DNA of 64,000 nucleotides, taken from contig OY720100.1 in assembly GCA_963082875.1 (NCBI GenBank), forward strand, positions 6,510,001 through 6,574,000, in the 5' to 3' direction. Below the pieces are notes generated by a model that did not search any database, was not told the origin of the DNA, and worked only from the letters and a program-made list of their open reading frames with translations. Position 1 is the first letter of the stretch, and every line of letters starts with the position of its first letter. Positions 47,652-64,000 of this stretch are shown here, piece after piece. Source of the DNA: Corella eumyota (taxonomy: Eukaryota > Chordata > Ascidiacea > Phlebobranchia > Corellidae). Position numbers and translations under genes: made by a program.

Positions 47652-49333
47652 TTGATAAAACTGTATTCCTTTACACAACAGACTAAGCCTCATCTACGCT
47701 TAATAGAATAATTTAAAAACGGAAATAAAATTTGATAACGTTTATTGGTTAAATGTCAATTAGCACGTGCTTTCGAAAATTTAATGTTTTTGTTTATGAG
47801 AAAGAGCTTTTAATGTGGTTGATTGCACATATTTTTAGAGCAAAATGTTTATCCTCTATATAACTTTGTGTAATTAATTAACCTCAAAAACTACAGTTAT
47901 TTACGGCAGTTGGTACATATATATATTTATACTTTAACAGTTTAACATGTTTATAAATGGGCGACTTGAAGCAGTGGTTAAAAAAACTGCAGCATGGTGT
48001 AATCACCAGCAGCATAGTGTAGTGGCAATTTCCACCGAGCAAGGGGCTATAAACTCCTGCTGGGCTAGCTTTTATTCAGCAGCATAATTATCAAACAATG
48101 ATAATCTATAATGTTCAAAACTGCTGCAGGAAACTTGAGTTTGGGTCGGGGTAACAGTTGTTACGCTATGTTTAGGTCGCGCATTCGACCTTCCCACATC
48201 GAGAATAAAGATTTACACAAAAAAAACACAAAGCATTTTTACATAAGGGGCTTAATCGGATTTTTACAGTTTTTAAGAGCTTTCAACTGTTACTAACTAC
48301 AACGAGCCCAAAAATCAATCGGCATAGGCTTATGATCATGCAATATATATAATACATTTCATAGGCTTTTTTAGTCATTGTATTTTGGAATGGAAGTAAG
48401 CATTTGTGTAAATTAGATTGGTGGGTAAGAAAATGAAAAAGTACAACTACAAAAATATGATACAACATGTTTACACGCTATTGAATGGATTACAATATAA
48501 AACAACGATAATACAGCAATCAAAGAAAACTGTACCAAAACGTAAAATTTGCATAGAAAAATATAAAAACACAAAAACCAAAAAGAACGTTAGTGCATTA
48601 AACTAAAAAAACGAAACTGAGAAAAAAAAATTATAAGGCAAAATAATTAAACTTTTGATTAAAAGGGCCAAGGCAAAAAATTAAATGACTTTTTTCAGCA
48701 TGATATGAAATGGCGCTATGAAAGGTATTATATAACACTGAAACTACCAAAAAAACTGCAATTTAAATGAAAAACAAAAGTGAAACATATTTAAAAAACA
48801 CGCAGATTGGTTGGAAAAATATTTGTACGTAACAACTATTACAATCAATCAGTTTCTTTACAAAAAGAAAAAAAATCGTTCGTAGCAATTAATATCCGGA
48901 AGTTGGGGCTGTTGCGAAGGAATTCCCTGCAAAACTGGGGCCTGGCGAGTCATACGCAGGGGGCAATTCGGGGACCATTAATAACCAGGAGGTGGAGCTG
49001 TTGCGAAGGAATTTCCCGCAAAACTGGGGCCTGGCGAGTCATACGCAGGGGGCAATTCGGGGACCATTAATAACCAGGAGGTGGAGCTGTTGCGAAGGAA
49101 TTCCCTGCAAAACTGGGGCCTGGCGAGTCATACGCAGGGGGCAATTCGGGGACCATTAATAACCAGGAGGTGGAGCTGTTGCGAAGGAATTTCCCGCAAA
49201 ACTGGGGCCTGGCGAGTCATACGCTGGGGGCAATACGGGGACCATTAATAACCAGGAGGTGGAGCTGTTGCGAAGGAATTTCCCGCAAAACTGGGGCCTG
49301 GCGAGTCATACGCAGGGGGCAATTCAGGGACCA
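47652..49333. other. gene-poor spacer with SINE and minisatellite
   Basis: Region between the PRMT6 5' end and the copine stop codon. It contains a degenerate SINE (47986-48221) and the 89-bp array (from 48900), which is the 3' flank of the copine gene. Between about 48225 and 48895 I see only AT-rich, low-complexity sequence with short Lys-rich frames. Confidence 0.5.
47986..48221 (+). mobile_element. tRNA-derived SINE, copy 4 (rearranged head)
   Basis: The body and 3' end match the family ('gggtcggggtaacagttg', 'gtcgcgcattcgacc'). The head is scrambled: the start motif appears twice (GCAGCATGGTGTAATCACC and GCAGCATAGTGTAGTGGC) and the B box is lost, so it should be transcriptionally dead. 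Confidence 0.75.
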
Positions 49334-58049
<8,716 letters not shown>

Positions 58050-60117
58050 TTTATTAAAGTTTTTTTTAAGCAACAATATTTTATTAAACAATTAAGTAGA
58101 GCTGTGATTAAAAAAAAAAAGTAATTAATAAAATTTTTGGATTTAATAGCAGCGTTATCAGAACATATACTAAAGAAACAATTTTAACTCCTTATTTATT
58201 AACCGGCAGCGTGGTGTAGTGGTAAGAACTCTTGCTACACCACACATGAGGTCGTAGGCTCAATCCCAATGATCTCATGCTGTAGCGCCCTTGAGTAAGG
58301 CGCTATAAACGGTATGAACTCCTGCTGAGCCAGCACTTAATCAGCACCATAATTACCGGGCAATTATAGTCTCTATAATATCCCAAACTGGCACAGGCAA
58401 CTTGAGACTGGGTCGGAGTAACTTATGTTACTCTATGTTTAAGTCGCGCATTCGACTTTCCCACATCGAAGATAAAGATATATACAAAAAAAAATATATT
58501 AATTTAACTTTTTATATATTACCTTATTACAACATTTTGGTTTTAATTCAACTGGTATAATATGTCTTTGGACAATAATTAATAGCTTATGCAAAACATT
58601 TTAAAACTTTTATATTTACAACTTTAGTTTTAGTGTTACTAAAAACACTATTAAACTTTACAGCCACATATTCTATATTAAAAGATACTATAATGCCAGT
58701 TAAATTACAAAAAATGTATAACTTTACAACATTTATTAATAGAAAACGGAATTAAAGCCTTAACCTACAGCACAACATTTTCTTTAAACTGTTTAACCGT
58801 AAATTTGTACTTAATTTTATTCACGTGTTAATTGTTTACTTCGTTTAACAAAAACATCACGTGAGCGATGACAACACCATAAATATTGATTACGTCACAC
58901 TTTAGTAGTGTTGCAATTTATATACTAAGATAGTAAAACAGGCCTATAAATTTATTTTATCTTAACTTGTATAAAAATACGTTCCTATAACTTAGGTCTG
59001 CACCTTAAAAGTTGTTGATTAAATATGATTAAATTTTTACAATAAACTTTAACTCGTGATTGGGTAATTCCTCTCTTTCGGCGTATTACGCATCCCCTTA
59101 GTACATATTTTTTTTAAAAAATTCCACTTGGCAAAGTAAAAGTTTAAATTTAAGCAACTATTTATATATTATTCGTGATCAAGTCTGCCCTATCAATCAA
59201 ACTTCCCCTACGACTGTACGAGACAAAAGCTAAACATGAAACTAATTTTGGCGTTAGAAATATTAATACAATCATGTATAATAAACATGCCAATACTAAC
59301 TAACTTAATTTGGGACTAGGCGTTCAAAGTTTATATAACGCCATTGACTGCTTAAAAACAATAGACAAATGTGTAATGGAGCTATGCTTGTCAATGGCAT
59401 ATATAGAAAACAATTAACCACTTTAAATTTTAACATAAGAAATTGTAGCAAACCGTGTTTAGGTAGTTCATGATCATATCTAAACAACCATCTAAAGGCA
59501 TAATACAAGATAATTAAATTCGTAAAATACGCCCAGGTGACTATTGCATGCATTTTATCACGTACAGTTTTAACAAAATTTTATAAGACTCTATTCAGAC
59601 AATAATAAAGTAGTACGAAGTAAAATAACAAGTTAATTATCTCAAACTATAATATTAAAAATATAAATGTGCAATTTTTGCATTAACTAACGTTATAATA
59701 ATAAATTTTATTAGTGTTAGAGGATAAACTAGATTTATGAAATAATCGGTCATGGTGTGTGAGCTAAAGCGAGACGACAGCTTTTTTTTAATATTCTCTC
59801 CTTATCAGCTGACTCATCATCGTAAAATGGCTTCTTATCGTTTTTGTTTTGATTTTAAGACACGTTATCACAAAATTACTTAAATTTGCTAAACTTTTCA
59901 TCATTATTTAAGTCAGATTTTAGTTTTAAAATTTTATATACTGGACCTCACTTTAAGCAACTTTTATTAAATAAAATTATAGTTAAGTTGTCTTATCCGC
60001 TAAATGCAAAGTTAATTTATATAAATCTTATAAGGTTATATTTTTTAATTTTTTTTGGTAATACAAAAAAACGTGAAAAGTAAATTATATATTGTGTTAT
60101 ACATCTGTGTGATCACC
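58050..60117. other. intergenic region between copine and SELENOK
   Basis: 2.07 kb between divergent genes. Apart from the SINE at 58202-58492 I see only short unsupported open frames (for example 59305-59553 on the minus strand and 59886-60083 on the plus strand) and AT-rich sequence. Confidence 0.5.
58202..58492 (+). mobile_element. tRNA-derived SINE, copy 6 (full length)
   Basis: The longest copy: head CCGGCAGCGTGGTGTAGTGG with A box TGGTGTAGTGG, B box slightly diverged (GGCTCAATCCC), complete body ('gagactgggtcggagtaact', 'gtcgcgcattcgactttccc') and a poly(A)-like end. It lies about 150 bp upstream of the copine start codon. Confidence 0.85.
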
Positions 60118-60656
60118 ATGGTTTATGTGTCAGGAGGTAAGTGTTTTTTAATTTAAAAATACAAATAAAATAAACAAGACAGCTGATTAGAAATTATTCT
60201 TTTAATTAAATTAATTTATTTTAGGCAGAATATCTACGAGTCGATCGCCATGGAGAATGTCAATTTTTTATGATTCATTTTGGGGCCTTGTTAATGTAAT
60301 AGTTCTTTTGTAAGTGTAAATTCCAAATAAACAATAAGATTATTAATGTAGCTATTTTATGATTTTCTAATAATGTAAATTAATTTTTTAAGCTTTCAAA
60401 CAATGATTTCGCCTTTTAAAGATAACGATAGCAAAACAAGTAGAGGTTATGGTGCGAATGGGTAAGTTCTTTTAATTTAATTACAACTTTAAATAAATGA
60501 CTTAAAAATACTAGCATTGACTTATATATGTTTATTACCAATAATATTTTTTTTAGAAGGGGTCCTGGAGGTGGAGGACCTCGTGGAATGGGAGGTTTCC
60601 GTGGCAACAACTCACCCTCTGCCCCACCTTTAGGAGGAGGTGGATGAGGTCGTTAA
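60118..60656 (+). CDS. SELENOK: selenoprotein K (UGA decoded as selenocysteine)
   Basis: Exons 60118-60136, 60225-60309, 60393-60461 and 60557-60656 give 90 aa (human 94). SELENOK is a single-pass ER membrane protein with roles in ER-associated degradation and, with DHHC6, palmitoylation. It has the family start MVYVSGGRISTSRSPWRMS, one membrane helix (FWGLVNVIVLFF) and a Gly/Arg/Pro-rich cytosolic tail ending GGGG-UGR. The UGA at 60645-60647 (codon 88) is followed by GGT CGT TAA, exactly the conserved end of the vertebrate protein. Conventional gene callers would stop at the UGA or miss the last three residues. Confidence 0.95.
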
Positions 60657-60658
60657 AC

Positions 60659-60683
60659 GCCTGTCAATTAAATATTGGCAGGC
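60659..60683 (+). ncRNA. hairpin just after the SELENOK UGA (possible recoding element)
   Basis: GCCTGTCAA and TTGGCAGGC form a 9-bp stem (one G-U pair) with a 7-nt loop, starting 11 nt after the UGA. Stop-codon redefinition hairpins at this position are known for some selenoprotein mRNAs. The function here is inferred. Confidence 0.5.
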
Positions 60684-60885
60684 ATTGAAACCCAGGTCTT
60701 GAAGTTCAACAACGGATATCAAATTAGCTCAGTCCAGTTTATCAAGAATTCAAACCACTTTAAATTTGACTACCCAAAATAAGTTTCTCAAGGTGAAATG
60801 TTTTTATTACTTCTAATAACTTTTGTTGATTTTTCTTGGCCTGGGTTTCTTCTGTTCACGTAGCAACACAAATGCTTGGCAACAG

Positions 60886-60953
60886 CATATCTATGAAGAT
60901 TCTTCTCACAACCATTATATTTGGAAGGAAGAATTGGATCTGTGATGTTATGC
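60886..60953 (+). ncRNA. SECIS element candidate of SELENOK
   Basis: About 235 nt after the stop codon. It shows the 5' quartet ATGA at 60893-60896, unpaired AA at 60910-60911 (13 nt later), and the 3' GA of TGAT at 60944-60945. Helix I can form between GCATA (before ATGA) and TATGC (after GAT). Helix II pairs AGAT with ATCT and TCTTCT with GGAAGA around an internal bulge. Spacing and core agree with a eukaryotic SECIS. Confidence 0.72.
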
Positions 60954-61500
60954 AGACATTTTTTTTAGATTTTGTACAAAATGTAGTTAATCTCAGTTAG
61001 AAACAAAATACTACAATAACTAACTGTATAAAACATTTCTTGTGCTTTTATATTAATATACAAGTATAAAATATCCTTTTTAAAAAGTTGCCTAAATAAA
61101 ATTGATATAACTTTGTATTTTTTAAATGTATTTTATGACGTGCAATAAAAAAACGAAAATTAAAATCGCATTCTTTAGCTTAGTACAATAAATCAAAAAG
61201 GTAATTTTGTGAATTTAAAACAATTTATAATAGCATTGTAAACATGTAAAATAAGGATGAAAAAATAAAATTTAAATAGTACATGTATGTATATAATATA
61301 TTGGCACTAAGCACTGTGTAATAGAAAAATCATTAACATAGAAACAGTAATAAATGATAAATAAGATGTAAGACATACATAAAGTAAAACACAAATCCCA
61401 CATTTTAAAACACTGTTTTTTAATATAATGATAAATAAAATTAATCTTCTAAATATAAAACTTGGTAATTTAAACAGAATATATTTAAAAATCCAACCAT
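60954..61500. other. convergent spacer SELENOK-GNS
   Basis: About 550 bp of 3' flanks, with AATAAA signals for SELENOK near 61095 and 61145. No other feature was seen. Confidence 0.5.
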
Positions 61501-64000
61501 TTAGAAAATAATGGAACCTGTCCATGTATTTATTAAGTTAACAAATATGGATTTAAACATAATTATATATCTGATAAATGACCATGATTTTTTTGGCGGA
61601 GTCCTGCCAATGTTAGGAGCTCTGCAGGAATCTCCAGTACAAATTCCAAGAGTTATAAGTCTGTGATTCATGCTAACTAAAATCTATTTTAACATAAAGC
61701 AATATATAACTAATCGATAAAAATTTGCTTTTTAAATACAGCCTTTAAAAAAATTTTATTGTTTATAAAAATATTTAGTTTTATTTAATCTTAAAAATAA
61801 CAGCTCTTTAACATAATATTATTTAAACAAAAATAGGACTTTAATTACCTGAGGGTTAACGGTTGATTTAATGTTAGTTAATTGGCTTGGATCCACTGTG
61901 TGATTATACAATTCCACAAAAGTCTCTGTATCAGTGAATTCACAATACATGAGATCAGTGTGTTGTTTTGCATCCAATGTTCTTACACAACTATATGTGT
62001 TGTTGTATGCATCCTCACACACACAATCAGGAAAACATTGCTAAAAAATTATTAAAAAAATTCTCATTATTTTCGAATTGTTAGAATTTTTATTGATCTT
62101 TGTCAAAACATATATTTTATTTATTTTCAAGTGTCCTTACAAAATATATAATGGTACTTGACTGTTATAAATTAATGACTTTAAATCCAAAAAGCTTTTA
62201 GGTTATTATGCAACAATTATGACCATTAAAATTACTAGTCAGCATTTAAATTGCAGTTGTATAATAGCAACACTCAACTATATTTGCTTGCAATAATTTA
62301 CCTGCGTAACACTACAAATTAAACATACAATACAAATACCTATTTAAATATGAATATATAGGCCGTACATCAAGCTTCTTTATTGTATATAGAGTATTTT
62401 AACTATATTGCAGAACACTTACAGAAACGCCAGCTGTTGTTTTGGGGCATCCAGGGTAAGGTTTGTTGCTTCCTTCTCCTTCGTATTCAACCAGAAAATC
62501 AGTTCTCCAAGTTGGTGTGTTGTTCATCTACTTTCAATAATAAAATAATATTGACAACAAATACTGTTTGTTTTTTTATACCAAAAACTTAAAAAATTAC
62601 CAAGCTACCTAAAATTTGTCAATTTTGCAATAATTAAAAAATTACTAATAGCGTATACTAATTTTAAAATTATAAAAAACTAGTCTTACACTAAGCAACG
62701 GTAGAAATGAAGTACCATCCATAGACTTAGGAAAAGAACCCTGGCCTCCACTTGCTATATCAGCAATAGTAGGGGCAATATCAATGTTGACGATAATTTC
62801 TGAACGTGTTACATTTTTGGCAATGCCTGGTCCTCGGACAATTAGTGGTACCCTGATGTCAAATTCGTAAAGCTGCCGTTTATCGATAGGTAAGGAGAAC
62901 TGACCTATGACAATTCAAAATTGTGATTAAAAAATGATATTGATTATTTAATTAATAAAAATTGGTTAAATTATATAAAGATTATATTGGCAAAAATTAA
63001 TCAATTAAGTGACAACAAAAAAGTAAAATTAAAAATTTTACCAAGGTGATATCCATTATCAGATGTAAATATTATGTAGGTATTCTCTAAAATCTTGTTA
63101 TTTTTCAAAGCGGCGTAAACTCTTTCTATTAATTCGTCAACGGACAATAACGTTCTCCATCTTTTGCGATAAACATCATTTAAATAGGTTATTGATTTTG
63201 GGTCCATTGGGTTAGTGGGCTGTCTCAGAAGCCAATGTTTATCCTGAACAATAAACATTTTTGATTACTACTGGTACAATTGGTAGGCAAGCAAAGAATA
63301 ATTAACGATGTATACTATTCACCAGCTACATTCAATAATGATAATAAAATTAAGCAATTAAATAAAGTACAATTGCAATAAACTGTTTTAAATATTTTAC
63401 CTTACAATACTTGGTAATAAAAAAGTCCAAAAAGGCTGACATAACTATGCAAACAATACTATTTAAATATGGCATTGTAAATTGATTTTAAAAAATATTT
63501 AGCAAATTTTAAATAAAACAATAACAGAACTCACATCTCCTTTTTTGTTGAAACTTCCATCAGTAGGAGCAGTGTTGTTTGGAAACATATTCTCATACTT
63601 TGGAGCTACATTCCACGGGCTATGACAAGCAGGCGTTGAAATCATCATGAAAAATGGATCGCTAAAAAGTCCACGATCATTGATGAAATCCACCGATTTG
63701 TTAGCCTTTAAATAAATATATATTCATTGAAGTAACTAGTTAAAAGCCCAACCTATAATTGGGATTTTAATTTTTATAATATGGTTGCAATTCTCAACGA
63801 ATATTTGCCTGTGAAAATTTACCCATGCACCACAAACGACATTTTTTATTTGGCAGTTTTTGATTTTATATTATACAATATATTAACATATATTTAAATC
63901 CACTAAGCCTTTATTAGATAACAATAAAAATTAAAGTTACATTTACACAATAAAAAACTAGAAATAATTAATAATTTCAAAAATTTATACTAATTAAAAA
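61501..64000 (-). CDS. GNS: N-acetylglucosamine-6-sulfatase, 3' part (5' end beyond window)
   Basis: Exons read on the minus strand: 63535-63705, 63042-63243, 62690-62904, 62423-62527, 61849-62040 and 61501-61683. The lysosomal enzyme removes 6-sulfate from GlcNAc in heparan and keratan sulfate. Strong matches: [72 protein letters not shown] followed by YEFDIRVPL, and [20 protein letters not shown]. The catalytic CxPSR segment lies in upstream exons outside the window. The last acceptor is the upstream AG of GTTAAAATAG. The nearer AG choices break the frame, while this one restores [19 protein letters not shown]. The final 40 residues are unlike human GNS. The stretch 63706-64000 is intron. 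Confidence 0.95.

Noticed and set aside
59305-59553. 82-codon hydrophobic minus-strand frame between copine and SELENOK
   Set aside because: No homology, no splice context and no poly(A) arrangement. Low-complexity AT-rich composition explains it.

Overview
The window looks like nuclear DNA of an ascidian tunicate, probably Ciona or a close relative. It is AT-rich and gene-dense, with small phase-consistent GT-AG introns (often 60-400 bp), and it carries several copies of one tRNA-derived SINE. Most genes are clear one-copy orthologues of vertebrate genes, but exon layouts and neighbours differ. No bacterial, organellar or viral gene was seen. All exon joins were read by eye from splice signals, reading frame and remembered family sequences. 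No alignment or search was run.

Layout. 1-2260 (+): 3' end of a von Willebrand A-domain gene. 3044-5296 (-): BRCC36 (BRCC3), including a probable AT-AC (U12) intron. 5755-5835: heat-shock-element promoter, followed by BAG3 (5973-7929, +). 8307-10913 (+): intronless FIRRM/C1orf112 homologue. 11313-15497 (-): U1-70K (SNRNP70). 15911-18411 (-): SLC2A-type sugar transporter. 19744-21984 (+): PAQR-family seven-helix receptor.

22744-33635 (+): three tandem paralogues I could not match to a named gene. Each encodes signal peptide, SEA-like domain, Cys-rich EGF-like domain, one membrane helix and a divergent tail ending in a PDZ-ligand-like sequence. This is the best candidate here for an undescribed system.

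34128-35810 (+): intronless ER-type Fe(II)/2OG dioxygenase. 35977-40587 (-): RFT1, with ADAT3 nested in its first intron on the same strand. 40898-42941 (-): GTF2F1. 43156-43461 (-): small unknown ORF. 44040-45136 (+): tafazzin. 45443-47651 (-): PRMT6. 49334-58049 (-): a 16-exon copine. Its C-terminal coding sequence has been amplified into an 89-bp tandem array in the 3' flank, and one intron hosts an oppositely oriented two-helix membrane protein gene (51363-52268). 60118-60656 (+): selenoprotein K with in-frame UGA, a hairpin just after it and a SECIS candidate. 61501 to the right edge (-): 3' part of GNS.

The genes are mostly unrelated housekeeping functions: DNA repair (BRCC36, FIRRM), splicing and transcription (U1-70K, GTF2F1), tRNA editing (ADAT3), ER glycosylation and ER proteins (RFT1, SELENOK, the dioxygenase), lipid remodelling (tafazzin) and lysosomal degradation (GNS). 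The only evident functional cluster is the receptor-like trio.
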